Origin: Rattus norvegicus
Lineage: Eukaryota > Chordata > Mammalia > Rodentia > Muridae
Direction of reading: 5' to 3'
Assembly (NCBI RefSeq): GCF_036323735.1
Contig: NC_086038.1
Span: 21,757,001 to 21,821,000 of the forward strand
DNA length: 64,000 bases
Shown one piece after another: positions 1 through 11,345 of this stretch. The notes beneath the pieces were generated by a model. It ran no database searches and was not told the DNA's origin. It saw only the letters and a program-made list of their open reading frames with translations. Both the position numbers and the translations under genes were made by a program. How positions within the stretch are numbered: position 1 is the stretch's first letter; the number at the start of each line of letters is the position of its first letter.

Positions 1-414
1 ACCCCCATCTCTGTGTAGCATGTTCTCCAACTCAGTCAGAAGTTGAACTGGGGTGTCTTTTAGAAGTCAGATACATAAGATTCTAACTCATCTCAAAAGA
101 AGATAGAAATAAGGTGCTTAGGTTTGGTCTAAGGGGTGGAAGAGGGCTTTGAGGTTAGCACTTGGCTAGCCCCTCCAACCTAATGCTGTGTTACTTAGCA
201 ACCCATTCTGGCCTGCTGCAAACATGACTTATGAGCTGTAGGTGGCTGCTGCTGTAGTCTGTGAATGAAATCAAAACCTTGTCTGGCTGTCTGCTAAGCC
301 TGAATCTCTCTACCCATACCTTAGTGCAGCTCTCAGACCTGATCAGTGAAGTTTCTTTGGGAAGTGGATGGTGGTTAATACAGAAACTCACAACTGGTCA
401 ACAGGCAGAGAATT
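1..414. other. Unassigned sequence, possibly upstream Lx L1 3' UTR
   Basis: I see no gene or clear repeat here. The stretch leads without an obvious break into sequence that I recognise as Lx-type L1 3' UTR, so it may be a more diverged part of the same element. That is an inference, not a match I can prove. Confidence 0.3.
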
Positions 415-716
415 AAGTGTCTGTAGAGAGCTCAGTTGCAAATTGTGTATCTCTAATATCCATCTTTCCCAAGGCTCGGGGGCCACTATAGATGAAGGGG
501 CAGAAGGGTTGCAAGAGCCATGGGTTGGGGAGGACTGGATTTAATTGTCTTCTGGTTTGGCAGCATTGAAACACTCATGAAATTCTAGCAGCTGTAGCTG
601 CCTGCACAAGACCTGCACAAGATCCAGCCAGTCAACATTCCAGCATGAAGGGGGAAGGGCTTCCTGAGCCCTGACTCTTAACTGATGGATAGTGGGTAGC
701 TTCTTGGGAGTGGGTA

Positions 717-782
717 GCTTTTTGAGAGGGAGGGAAGGAGGGAGGCAGGCAGGGAGGGAGGGAGGGAGAGAGAGAGAGAGTC
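717..782. repeat. Purine-rich GGGA/GA tract
   Basis: The plus strand carries a run of gggagggaagg-type units followed by about eight GA dinucleotides. It lies inside the Lx 3' UTR, where G-rich polypurine tracts are a normal family feature. The G-blocks could form a quadruplex. Confidence 0.8.
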
Positions 783-821
783 AGTTTTCTTTAAGGGTGT
801 GACTCCTGGTAGGCTGACTAT

Positions 822-1154
822 TGTGATGGTTTGAATATGCTTGGTCCTGGAACTTTTAGGAGGTGTGGCCTTTTTGGAATAGGTATGGCCTTGTTGGAGG
901 AAGTTGTGTAGCTGGGTTTTGAGGTTTCCTAGTGCTCAGTGTGGAAGAGTCTCCTCCTGGTTCTTGGATCAAGATGTAGAACTCTCAGTTCCTTCTCTAG
1001 CACCAGGTCTGCCTGCATGATGCCATGCTGTCCACCATGATGATAATGGACTGAACCTCTTAAACTGTAAGTCAGTCCCAATTGAATGCTGTCCTTTATA
1101 AAATCTGCCTTGGTTATGGTGTCTGTTCACAGCAATAAGATCCTAACTAAGACA
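822..1154 (+). mobile_element. Solo LTR, rodent MaLR (ORR1-like)
   Basis: The element begins TGTGATGGTTTG and ends AACTAAGACA, the TG...CA ends expected of an LTR. Internal blocks such as 'ggaggtgtggcc', 'atggactgaacctct' and 'gtgtctgttcacagcaa' recur in four same-strand copies in this window (here, 35842-36129, 54040-54422, 61417-61803). It is inserted inside the Lx 3' UTR: Lx sequence resumes directly after it. The subfamily name is tentative. Confidence 0.65.
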
Positions 1155-1363
1155 ACCACGCTCCAGTGCATTGTCCCCAAACCAGTCAATGATCCAGGAG
1201 TACATGAGCAGTACAAATTGGGATCTATGGATTATTTAAGAAAATAAGATAGAAAATTTGGGGATACATCTGGGAGGAGTTACAGGTGGAGATGGGTTAA
1301 ATATGGCCAAAATGCATTATATAAAATTCTCAAAGAATTAAGAATATTAAAAGGAAACCTTGT

Positions 1364-1460
1364 GGGGTTGGGGATTTGGCTCAGTGGTAGAGCGCTTACC
1401 TAGGAAGCGCAAGGTCCTGGGTTCGGTCCCCAGCCCCGGATGTGGGGGGGGGGGGAAATC
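1364..1460 (+). mobile_element. ID SINE with a G-run instead of an A-tail
   Basis: The 75-bp tRNA-Ala-like ID body is present, with a Pol III A box (ggctcagtgg) and B box (ggttcggtccc). It is flanked by a 15-bp direct repeat, aaaaggaaaccttgt, at 1349-1363 and 1461-1475. The tail is unusual: after the body comes 'gatgt', twelve G residues and 'aaatc', where ID elements normally carry an A-rich tail. Confidence 0.92.
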
Positions 1461-1475
1461 AAAAGGAAACCTTGT

Positions 1476-2639
1476 TTGAACAGTGAGGTCATAGACTTTG
1501 GGTACCACTTATTTGGGTCCCATTGACAGTGATAGGTAGTGAGAAAGCTATCTTTGCACTAGTATTCCAGTAGAGGGGATAGGGTAAGAGTGCCATATTA
1601 GCATAATGAGACACTCAGGTATTAGCTGCACTACTGTGTGAAATGACACAGTTATGGCACCATTTGCAAGCTTTGTTTATGGTGACTTTTGACTTGCTTT
1701 GATCCACGGGGTGTGACCAAACATTGGTGTGTAACTTGTGAGTCTGGGCTCCAGGAGACCTGTAATGTCTAAGTGTGCTGTTCAGAACACTCCTTGTGGT
1801 ATCCATTTCTTATGTGTCAGAAGCCATCTAGGAAAGTTTAAAAGCATGCAAGTGAGTTTTCTGGAGATGACCCACCATTTTGAATAGCCTGTGATGGGTG
1901 AGCTCTAAGAATCCAGGGCCTGTAGAGACTTCGTCTCAGGATTGCTTCTTGCTGCTGATATGCCTTTCCTGCCATTATTCCATAGCCTAATGACTCCTGG
2001 GCATCAGCCCAGCCTATTGGAAAAATTTCCTGCAGATCAACATGAAGATGAACTTTCAAAATTATTGCTGTCTAGATGAATTAATGACTTTATAGAATTC
2101 CTGATTTGTTACAAATAATTTTAGGAGATGGTTTTAGCTGGTTTGCCAGAGAGATGTAATAAGGTTGGAATCAAGAATAATAGAATGTGCCCAGTCCTCA
2201 TAGAGTAGTAAGTAAAGGCTGCATAATAAGGAGTACGATGAGCTTTCACAATTACACTAAAAAGAGAAATAGGTTTAGGACAAATTTGTGATCAAGGAAA
2301 AACATCATTCTAGATTCAGGTCCAAGGATTAGGCCACAGGTGTGCACTATGGTAAAAACAAGACCATGTGAAACTGTTGCTTTGAACTTATAATGAGCTT
2401 ATGGACTGAAACACTGCTTTGTTCTTACTATTGACATTCTTCTGTAATTCCCCTTTTGTGTAACATTTTTATGTGGTAATTTTCTTTTTTTATGGGAACA
2501 TATTTATCTATTACTAGCAAGATTGTACATTTTTCATACTTTTCAGTATTTTTATTTTTCTTTTTGATCTTCTAGGGACTTTTATTTTTCTCCTTGCGTC
2601 TTTATGTGCCTTTCCAGTTCTTTATAGTGGGCACGTATT
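1476..2639. other. Intergenic sequence, no recognised feature
   Basis: About 1.16 kb without a gene, SINE or LINE that I can name. The 3' part (2450-2640) is T-rich and leads into the tail of L1-A. The short open frames here have no recognisable protein content. Confidence 0.5.
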
Positions 2640-3374
2640 ATTTTTTTAATTGGATATTTTATTTATTTACATTTCAAATGTTGTCCCATTTTCCCTGTTT
2701 CCCCTCTGGAAACCCCCTATCCCAGCCTCCCTGCCCCTGCTTCTGTGAGGGTGTTCCCCTACCCACCAACCCACTCTGCCTCCCCACCATGGCATTTCCC
2801 TACACTGGGGCATCTGGCCTTCATAGGACCAAAGGCCTCTCCTCCCACTGATGTCTGACAAAACCTTCCTCTGTTACATATGCAGCTGGAGCCATGGGTC
2901 CCTCCATGTGTATTTTGGTTGGTGGTTTAGGCCCTGGGAGCTCTGGGGGGTCTGGTTGGTTGATATTGTTGTTCTTCCTATGGGTTGCCAAACTCCTTCA
3001 GCTCCTTCAATCCTTTCTTTAACTCCTCTGTTAGGGACCCTGTGATCAGTTGGCTGTGAGCAGCTGTCTCTGTATTTGTCAGACTCTGGCAGAGCCTCTT
3101 AGGAGACAGCTATATCAGGATCCTGATCAGCAAGCTTTTCTTGGCATCCACAATAGTGTCTGGGTTTGGGGTCTGTGTATGGGATGGATCCCCCAGGTGG
3201 GGCAGTATCTGGATGACCTTTTCTCCAGTTTCTGATCCACACTTAGTCTCTGTATTTCTTCCCTTGAGTATTTTGTTCCCCTTTCTAAGAAGGACTGAAG
3301 CACCCACACTTTGGTCTTCTTTCTTCTTGAGCTTCATGTGGTTTGTGAATTGTATCTTGGGTATACTGAGCTTT

Positions 3375-6300
3375 TGGGCTAATATCCACTTATAAGTGAG
3401 TGCATACCATGTGTGTTCTTTTGATTGGGTTACCTCACACAGGATGATATTTTCTAGTTCCATCCATTTGCCTAAAATTTTCATGAAGTTATTGTTTTTA
3501 ATAGATGAGTAGCACTCCATTGGGTAAATGTATCACATTTTCTGTATCTCTTCCTCATCCAAGGACATCTGGGTTCTTCCCAGCTTCTGGCTATTATAAA
3601 TAAGGCTACTATGAACATAGTGGAGCATGTGTCCTTATATGTTGGAGCATCTTTTGGGTGTATGCCCAGGAGTGGTATAGCTGGGTCCTCAGGTAGTACT
3701 GTGTCAAATTTTCTGAGGAACTGCCAGAGTGACATCTAGAATGGTTGTACCACTTTGCAATCTCACCAACAATGGAGGAGTGTTCCTATTTTTTCATATC
3801 CTCACCAGCATCTGCTCTTACCTGAGTTTTTGATCTTATCCATTCTGACTGGTGTGAGGTGTTATCTCAAGGTTGTTTTGATTTGCATTTCCCTGATGAC
3901 TAAGGATGTTGAACATTTCTTTAGGTGCTTCTCGGCCATTCAGTATTCCTCAGCTGAGAATTCTTTGTATAGTTCTGTAGTCTATTTTTTTAAAAGGGTT
4001 ATTTGATTCTCTGGAGTCTAACTTCTTGGGTCCTTTGTATAGCCCTGTATCAAATGGAGGATTGGTAAAGATCTTTTCAAAACTGTTGATTGCCATTTTG
4101 TCCTATTAACAGTGCCTTTTGCCTTACAAAAGCTTAGCAATTTCATGAAGTCCCATTTGTCAATTCTTGATCTTAGAGTAGAAGCCATTGGTGTTCTGTT
4201 CAGAAAAATTTCCCCTCTACCCATGTGTTCAAGGCTCTTTCCCACTTTCTCTTCTATTAGATTCATTTTATCTGGTTTTATGTGGAGGTCTTTGATTCAC
4301 TTGGACCTGAGCTTTGTACAAGGAGATAAGAATGGATCGATTTGCATTCTTCTACTTGCTGACCTCCAGTTGAGCCACACCATTTTTTGAAAACGCTGTT
4401 ATTTTTCCACTGGATGGTTTTAGTTCCTTTGTCAAAGATCAAGTGACCATAGGTGTGTGGGTTCATTTCTGGGTCTTCAATTCCAAACCACTGATCTACC
4501 TGCCTGTCTCTGTACCAATACCATACAGTTTTTTTTTTTTTTTTTATCACTATTGCTCTGTAGTACTGCTTGAAGTCAGGGATGGTGATTTCCCCCAGAA
4601 GTTCTTTTATTGTTGAGAATAATTTTCACTATTGTGCGTTTTTTTTCTTTTCCAAGTGAATTTGCAAATTGCTCTTTCTAACTCTATGAAGAAATGAGTT
4701 GGAATTTTGATTCAGATTGCATTAAATCTGTAGTTTGCTTTCAGAAAGATGGCCATATTTACTATATTAATCCTGTCAATCCATGAACATGGGAGATCTT
4801 TCCATCTTCTGAGACCTTCTTCAATTTCTTTCTTCAGAGACTTGAAGTTCTTGTCATACAGATCTTTCACTTGCTTGGTTAGAGTCTCAACAAGGTATTT
4901 TATATTATTTGTGGCAATTGTGAAGGGTGTCATTTCCCTAATTTCTTTCTCAACCTGTTTATCCTTTGAGTAGATGAAGGCTACTGATTTGTTTGAGTTA
5001 ATTTTATATACAGCCACTTTGCTGAAGTTGTTTATCAGTTTTAGGAGTTTTCTGAATTTTTAGGGTCACTTTACTATACTATCATATTATCTGCAAATAT
5101 TGATATTTTGTCTTCTTTCTTTCCAATTTGCATCCCTTTGACCTCTTTTTGTTGTCTGATTGCTCTGGCTAGGACTTTGAGTACTATATTGAATAAATAG
5201 GGAGAGACTGGCCAGCCTTGCCTAGTCCCTGACTTTAGTGTAATTGCTTCAAGTTTCTCTCCATGTTGGCTACTGGTTTGCTGTATATTGCTTTTATTAT
5301 GTTTAGGTATGGGCCTTGAATTCCTGATCTTTCCCAGATTTTTATCATGAAGAGGTGTTGAATTTTTCAAGCGCTTTCTCAGCATCTAATGAGATGATCA
5401 TGTGGTTTTTTTTTCTTTGAGTTTGTTTATAAAGTGGATTACATTGATGGATATTCGTATATTGCACCATCCCTGCATCCTTGGAATGAAACCTACTTGA
5501 TCATGATGGATGATCATTTTGATGTGTTCTTGGATTCGGTTTTCCAGAATTTTATTGAGTATTTTTGCATCGACGTTTATGAGGGAAATTGGTTTGAAGT
5601 TCTTTTTCTTTGTAGGGTCTTTGTATGGTTTAGGTATAAGACTGATTGTGGCTTCAAAGAATGAATTGGGTAGTGTTCCTTCTGTTTCTATTTTGTGGAA
5701 TAGTTTGAAGAGTATTGGTATTAGGTCTTTGAAAGTCTGATAGAATTCTGGTCCTGGGCTTTTTTTTTTTTTTTAAATTGGGAGACTTTTTATGACTACT
5801 TCTATTTCTTAATGGGTTCTAGGACTGTTTAGATGGTTTATTTGATCCTGATTTAACATTGGTACCTGGTATCTGTCTAGAAAATTGTTCATTTTCTCCA
5901 GATTTTCCAGTTTTGTTGAATATATGCTTTTGTAGTAGAATCTAATAATTTTTTGAATTTCCTCATTTTCTGTTGTTATGTTTCCCTTTTCATTTCCGGT
6001 TTTGTTAATTTGGATACTGTCTCTCTGCCCTCTGGTTAGTCTGGCTAAGGGTTTATCTCTCTTGTTGATTTTCTCAAAGAATCAGCTCCTGGTTTTGTTG
6101 ATTCTTTGTATAGTTCTTTTTGTTTCTACTAGGTTGATTTCAGCTCTGAGTTTGATTATTTACTTCTGTCTACTCTTGGGTGAATTCACTTCTTTATTTT
6201 TTTCTAGAGCTTTCAGGTGTGCTGTCAAGCTGTTACTGTATGCTCTCTCCAGTTTTCCTCTTAGCACTGCTTTCATTGTATCCCATAAGATTGGGTATAT

Positions 6301-7116
6301 TGTGCCTTAATTTTTATTAAATCCCAAAAAGTATTTAATTAATTTCTTTATTTCTTCCTTGACCAAGTCATCATTTAGTAGAGCGCTGTTCAGCTTCCAC
6401 GTGTATGTGGGCTTTTTAATGTTTTTGTTGTTACTGAAGACCAGCCTTCATCCATGGTGATCTGATAGAATGCATGGGATTATTTCTTTCTATTCAGGTC
6501 TGTTTTGTGACCAATTGTATGATCAGTTTTTAAGAAGGAACCATGAGGTGCTGAGAAGAAGGTATATTCTTTAGTTTTAGGGTGAAATGTTCTATGGTTA
6601 TTTGTTAAATCCATTTGGTTCATACCTTATATTAGTTTCACTGTGTCTCTGTTTAGTCTCTGTTTCCATGATCTGTCCATTAATGAGAGTGGTGTGTTGA
6701 AGTCTCCTACTATTATTATATGTGATGCAATGTGTGACTTGAGCTTTTGTAAGGTTTCTTTTATGATTGTGGGTGCCCTTGCATTTGGAGCATAGATGTT
6801 TAGAATTGAGAGTTGGTAGATTTTTTTTGATGAGTATAAAATGTTCTTCCTTATCTTTTTTGATAACTTTTGGTTGAAAGTCTATTTTATTTGACATTAC
6901 GATGGCTACTCCACCTTGTTTTTTGGGACAATTTGCTTAGAAAAAAATTTTCCAGCCTTTTACTCTGTCTTTGTCACTGAGGTGTTTCCTGTATGAAGCA
7001 AAATGCTAAGTCCTGTTTACAAATCCAGTCAGTTAGCTTATGCCTTTTAATTGGGGAATTGAGTCTATTGGTATTAAGAGATATTAAGTACTAGTCATTG
7101 TTGCTTCCTGTTATTT
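3375..7116 (-). pseudogene. L1-A ORF2 remnant (endonuclease and reverse transcriptase)
   Basis: An intact ORF2 of about 1,275 codons would cut target DNA and reverse-transcribe L1 RNA. Here it survives only as short open stretches in shifting frames. The endonuclease region is readable near 6598-6897. The RT core is at 5074-5385, with GTRQG...SPYLFNIVL and then [11 protein letters not shown]: the FADD catalytic motif has become FADN. The C-terminal region is at 3110-3735. Between these blocks lie stops and frameshifts, so no protein can be made. The strand and order match the flanking ORF1 remnant. Confidence 0.9.
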
Positions 7117-7189
7117 TTGTTGTTAGAGGTGGAATTATGTTTGTGTTCTATCTTCTTTGTCGAAAGAAGAATACTTTCTTGCTTTTTCT

Positions 7190-8075
7190 AGGGTGTAGTT
7201 TCCCTCCTGTTGGCATTTTTCCATCTATTATCTTTTGTAGGACTGGATTTATGGAAAGATATTGTGTAAATTTGGTTTTGTCATGGAATATCTTGGTTTC
7301 TCCATTTATGTTAGTTGAGATTTTTGCTGCATATAGTAGCCTGGGTTGGCATTTGTGTTCTCTTAGGGTTTATATGACACATGCACAGGATCTTCTTGCT
7401 TTTAGAGTCTCTGTTGAGACGTGTGGTATAATTGTGATAGGTCTGCTTTTATATGTTAGTTGACCTTTTTCCCTTCTGCTTTTGATATTCTTTCTTGTTT
7501 TATTCATTTGGTGCTTTGATTATTATGTGACAAGAAGAATTTCCTTTCTAGTCTAGTCTATTTGGGGTTCTGTAGGCTTCTTGTATTTTTATGAGCATCT
7601 TTCTTTAGGTTAGGGAAGTTTTCTTTTATAATTTTGTTGAAGACATTTACTGGCCCTTTGAGTTGGGAATCATAGTTCTCTTCAATATTTATTATCTTTA
7701 GGTTTGGTCTTCTCATTGTGTCCTGGATTTCCTGGATTTTTTGGGCTAGGAGTTTCTGCATTTTGCAATTTCTTTCACTGTTGTGTCAATGTTTTCTATG
7801 GTATTTCCTGCCCCTGAGATTCTCTCTTCTATCTCTTCTATTCTGTTTGTGATGCTTGCATCTATGACTCCTGATCTCTTTCCTAGGTTTTCTATCTGCA
7901 GGTTGTCTCCCTTTGTGATTTCTTTATTGTTTCTTTTTCAATTTTGGGATCCTGGATGGTTTCCTTCAATTTCTTCACCTGTTTGGTTGTGTTTTCCTGT
8001 AATTCTTTAAGGGATTTATGTGTTTCCTCTTTAGGGGCTTCTATCTTTTTACCTGTGATCTCCTGTATTTCTTTA
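7190..8075 (-). pseudogene. L1-A ORF1 remnant (3' two-thirds)
   Basis: ORF1p is the trimeric RNA-binding chaperone of the L1 particle. A readable piece at 7558-7761 contains IQEIQDTMRRPNLKIINIEE, the start of the RRM domain. The rest of the frame is broken. The N-terminal part of the same ORF1, with its ATG at 21192, lies 13 kb away because L1-B inserted between them. Confidence 0.85.
8059..8075. repeat. Target-site duplication of L1-B, left copy
   Basis: The 17-bp sequence tctcctgtatttcttta is repeated exactly at 21000-21016. In the related ORF1 of L1-E the sequence at the equivalent point is continuous, so the two copies mark the boundaries of the L1-B insertion in L1-A. Confidence 0.93.
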
Positions 8076-8090
8076 TCTTTTTCTTTATTA

Positions 8091-8186
8091 AAGATTTCTT
8101 TTTTTTTTTAATCGGAGCTGAGGACCAAACCCAGGGCCTTGAGCTTGCTAGGCAAGCGCTCTACCACTGAGCTAAATCCCCAACCC
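8091..8186 (-). mobile_element. ID SINE in the L1-B tail
   Basis: A complete ID body on the minus strand with its A-tail (T-run at 8098-8109). It is bounded by a 19-bp direct repeat, tttatctttttctttatta, at 8072-8090 and 8187-8205. The duplicated site spans the end of the L1-B target duplication and the L1-B tail, so the ID element landed after L1-B. Confidence 0.95.
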
Positions 8187-8843
8187 TTTATCTTTTTCTT
8201 TATTAACTTGAGTGTTTCTTATTTACATTTTGATTGTTATTCCCCTGATTGTTATTCCCCTTCCCGGTTTCCGGGCCAACATCCCCCTAGTCCTTCCCCT
8301 CCCCTTCTATAAGGGCTTCCCCTCTCCATCCTCCCCCCATTACCACCCTCCCCCCAACAATCACGTTCACTGGGGGTTCAGTCTTGGCAGGACCAAGGGC
8401 TTCCCCTTCCACTGGTGCTCTTACTAGGCTATTCATTGCTACCTATGAAGATGGAGCCCAGGGTCAGTCCATGTGTAGTCTTTGGGTAGTGGCTTAGTCC
8501 CTGGAAGCTCTGGTTAGTTGGCATTGTTGTTCATATGGGGTCTCGAGCCCCTTCAAGCTCTTCCAGTCCTTTCTCTGATTCCTTCAACGGGGGTCCCATT
8601 CTCAGTTCAGTGGATTGCTGCTGGCATTCACCTATGTATTTGCTGTATTCTGGGTGTGTCTCTCAGGAGAGATCTACATCCGGTTCCTGTCAGCCTGCAC
8701 TTCTTTGCTTCATCCATCATATCTAGTTTGGTGGCTGTATATGTATGGGCCACATGTGGGGCAGGCTCTGAATGGGTGTTCCTTCTGCCTCTGTTCTAAA
8801 CTTTGCCTCCATATTCCCTGCCAAGGGTATTCTTGTTTCCCTT

Positions 8844-10578
8844 TTAAAGAAGGAGTGAAGCATTTTGGTCATCCTTCTTGAGTTTCATGCGTTCTAGGCA
8901 TCTAGGGTAATTCAAGCATTTGAAGCCACTTATCAATGAGTGCATACCATGTGTGCTTTTCTGTGATTGGGTTACCTCACTCAGGATGATATTTTCCAGT
9001 TCCATCCATTTGCCTATGAATTTCAAAAAGTCATTGTTTTTGATTGCTGAGTAATATTCCACTGTGTAGATGTACCACATTTTCTGTATCCATTCCTCTG
9101 TTGAAGGGCATCTGGGTTCTTTCCAGCTTCTGGCTATTATAAATAAGGCTGCTATGAACATAGTGGAGCATGTGTCTTTGTTATATGTTGGGGCATCTTT
9201 TGGGTATATGCCCAAGAGAGGTATAGCTGGGTCCACAGGTAGTTCAATGTCCAATTTTCTGAGAAACCTCCAGACTGATTTCCAGAATGGTTGTACCAGT
9301 CTGCAATCCCACCAACAATGGAGGAGTGTTCCTCTTTCTCCACATCCTCGCCAGCGTTTGCTGTCCCCTGAGTTTTTGATCTTAGCCATTCTCACTGGTG
9401 TGAGGTGAAATCTCAGGGTTGTTTTGATTTGCAATTCCCTTATGACTAAAGATGTTGACCGTTTCTTTAGGTGTTTCTCAGCCATTTGGCATTCCTCAGC
9501 TGTGAATTCTTTGTTTAGCTCTGAACTCCATTTTTTAATAGGGTTATTTGTCTCCCTGAAGTCTAACTTCTTGAGTTCTTTGTATATTTTGGATATAAGC
9601 CCTCTATCTGTTGTAGGATTGGTAAAGATCTTTTCCCAATCTTTTGGTTGCTGTTTTGTCCTAACAACAGTGTCCTTTGCCTTACAGAAGCTTTGCAGTT
9701 TTATGAGGTCCTATTTGTTGATTCTTGATCTTAGAGCATAAGTCATTGGTGTTTTGTTCAGGAAATTTTCTCCAGTGACCATGTGTTCCAGATGCTTCCC
9801 TAGTTTTTCTTCTATTAGTTTGAGTGTGTCTGGTTTGATGTGGAGGTCCTTGATCCACTTGGACTTAAGCTTTGTACAGGGTGATAAGGATGGATCGATC
9901 TGCATTCTTCTGCATGTTGACCTCCAGTTGAACCAGCACCATTTGCTGAAAATGCTATCCTTTTTCCATTGGATGGTTTTGGCTCCTTTGTCAAAAATCA
10001 AGTGCCCATAGGTGTGTGGGTTCATTTCTGGGTCTTCAATTCTGTTCCACTGGTCTATCTGTCTGTCTCTGTACCAATACCATGCAGTTTTTATCACTAT
10101 TGCCCTGTAATACTGCTTGAGTTCAGGGATAGTGATTCCCCCAGAAGTCCTTTTATTGTTGAGGATAGTTTTAGCTATCCTGGGTTTTTTGTTATTCCAG
10201 ATGAATTTGAAAATTATTCTGTCTAACTCTCTGAAGAATTGGGTTGGTATTTTGATGGGGATTGCATTGAATCTGTGGATCGCTTTTGGTAAAATGGCCA
10301 TTTTTACTATGTTAATCCTGCCAATCCATGAGCATGGGAGATCTTTCCATCTTCTGAGGTCTTCTTCAATTTGTTTCTTCAGAGGCTTGAAGTTCTTATC
10401 ATACAGATCTTTTACTTGTTTGGTTAAAGTCACACCGAGGTACTTTATATTATTTGGTACTATTATGAAGGGTGTCGTTTCCCTAATTTCTTTCTCGGCT
10501 TGTTTCTCTTTTGTATAGAGGAAGGCTACTGATTTATTTGAGTTAATTTTATACCCAGCCACTTTGCTGAAGTTGTTT
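8844..10578 (-). pseudogene. L1-B ORF2, C-terminal half (after RT)
   Basis: This half covers the end of the RT/thumb region and the C-terminal cysteine segment. The frame is open from 10562 to a TAG at 9711-9713, which replaces the Trp of the RSRI-D/N-KW motif. It then continues open in the same frame to 8844. The Cys/His motif (CX3CX7HX4C in L1) reads RWRGCGERGTLLHCWWDC: its first Cys is replaced by Arg. The usual stop after LISGY is lost by a 6-bp deletion, which adds about 25 residues. The 5' half of the gene lies at 17159-19326, beyond L1-C. Confidence 0.93.
10565..10578. repeat. Target-site duplication of L1-C, left copy
   Basis: The 14-bp tgctgaagttgttt is repeated exactly at 17145-17158. 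Joining the flanks at this repeat restores continuous L1-B ORF2 sequence, which proves the insertion. Confidence 0.96.
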
Positions 10579-10583
10579 TTTTT

Positions 10584-10660
10584 AAATCTTTATTAACTTG
10601 AGTATTACTTATTTACATTTCGATTGTTTTTTTTTTATTAACTTGAGTATTTCTTATATA
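10584..10660 (-). repeat. Duplicated 3' end of L1-C
   Basis: The terminal block 'tattaacttgagtatt...cttat.tacatttc' occurs twice in tandem, at about 10592-10625 and 10637-10670, separated by a T-run at 10626-10637. Both lie inside the 14-bp target duplications, so both arrived with the same insertion. L1-B has only one copy. Confidence 0.8.
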
Positions 10661-11345
10661 CATTTCAAGTGTTATTCCCTTTCCTGGTTTCCGGGCAAAC
10701 ATCCCCCTCCCCCCTACCCTTCCTTATGGGTGTTCCCCTCCCAACCCTCCCCCCATTGCCGCCCTCCCCCCATAGTCTAGTTCACTGGGGGTTCAGTCTT
10801 AGCAGGACCCAGGGCTTCCCCTTCCACTGGTGCTCTTACTAGGATATTCATTGCTACCTATGGGATCAGAGTCCAGGGTCAGTCCATGTATAGTCTTTAG
10901 GTAGTGGCTTAGTCCCTGGAAGCTCTGGTTGCTTGACATTGTTGTACTTTTGGGGTCTTGAGCACCTTCAAGCTCTTCCAGTTCTTTCTCTGATTCCTTC
11001 AACGGGGGACCTATTCTCAGTTCAGTGGTTTGCTGCTGGCATTCGCCTCTGTATTTGCTGTATTCTGGCTGTGTCTCTCAGGAGCGATCTACATCCGGCT
11101 CCTGTCGGTCTGCACTTCTTTGCTTCATCCATCTTGTCTAATTGGGTGGCTGTATATGTATGGGCCACATGTGGGGCAGGCTCTGAATGGGTGTTCCTTC
11201 AGTCTCTGTTTTAATCTTTGCCTCTCCCTTCCCTGCCAAGGGTATTCCTTTTCCTCATTTAAAGAAGGAGTGAAGCATTCACATTTTGATCATCCGTCTT
11301 GAGTTTCGATTGTTCTAGGGATCTAGGGTAATTCAAGCATTTGGG

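Larger units (their letters stand above)
415..1348 (+). mobile_element. Lx-family LINE-1 3' end, interrupted by a MaLR LTR
   Basis: The sequence follows the 3' UTR known from the rodent Lx L1 family. In order it shows a stretch about a gg-rich block and a 'cagaagg' element, the 'cctgcacaag' motif, a 'ccagtcaacattccagcatg' block, a purine-rich tract, and a terminal 'attctcaaagaatta' before an A-rich end. A second copy of the same 3' end lies at 51960-52290. A MaLR LTR is inserted at 822-1154. The 5' portion of the element is missing or unrecognisable. No coding sequence is present. Confidence 0.65.
2640..8075 (-). mobile_element. L1-A, 3' part: old rat L1 (3' UTR, ORF2, most of ORF1)
   Basis: This is an L1 on the minus strand. 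From low to high coordinates it runs: T-rich tail, 3' UTR (about 2640-3370), decayed ORF2 (about 3375-7116), and the 3' two-thirds of ORF1. It stops in ORF1 at 8075, exactly where L1-B is inserted, and resumes at 21000. Its 3' UTR resembles that of L1-E and differs from that of L1-B and L1-C, and it has many more stops and frameshifts. It is therefore the oldest layer of the nest. Confidence 0.93.
8076..10578 (-). mobile_element. L1-B, 3' part: young rat-type L1 (tail, 3' UTR, ORF2 3' half)
   Basis: Minus-strand L1 of the younger rat type, with 3' UTR blocks 'ggtttccgggccaacat' and 'cactgggggttcagtcttgg'. The A/T-rich tail at 8076-8205 is interrupted by an ID insertion. ORF2 sequence runs up to 10578, where L1-C is inserted, and continues at 17145. 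Without the insertions L1-B is about 6.2 kb, close to full length. Confidence 0.95.

Noticed and set aside
10598..10780. Plus-strand frame over the L1-C 3' end and similar ones at 8212 and 59556
   Set aside because: They are antisense readings of the same L1 3' UTR and repeat wherever that UTR occurs.
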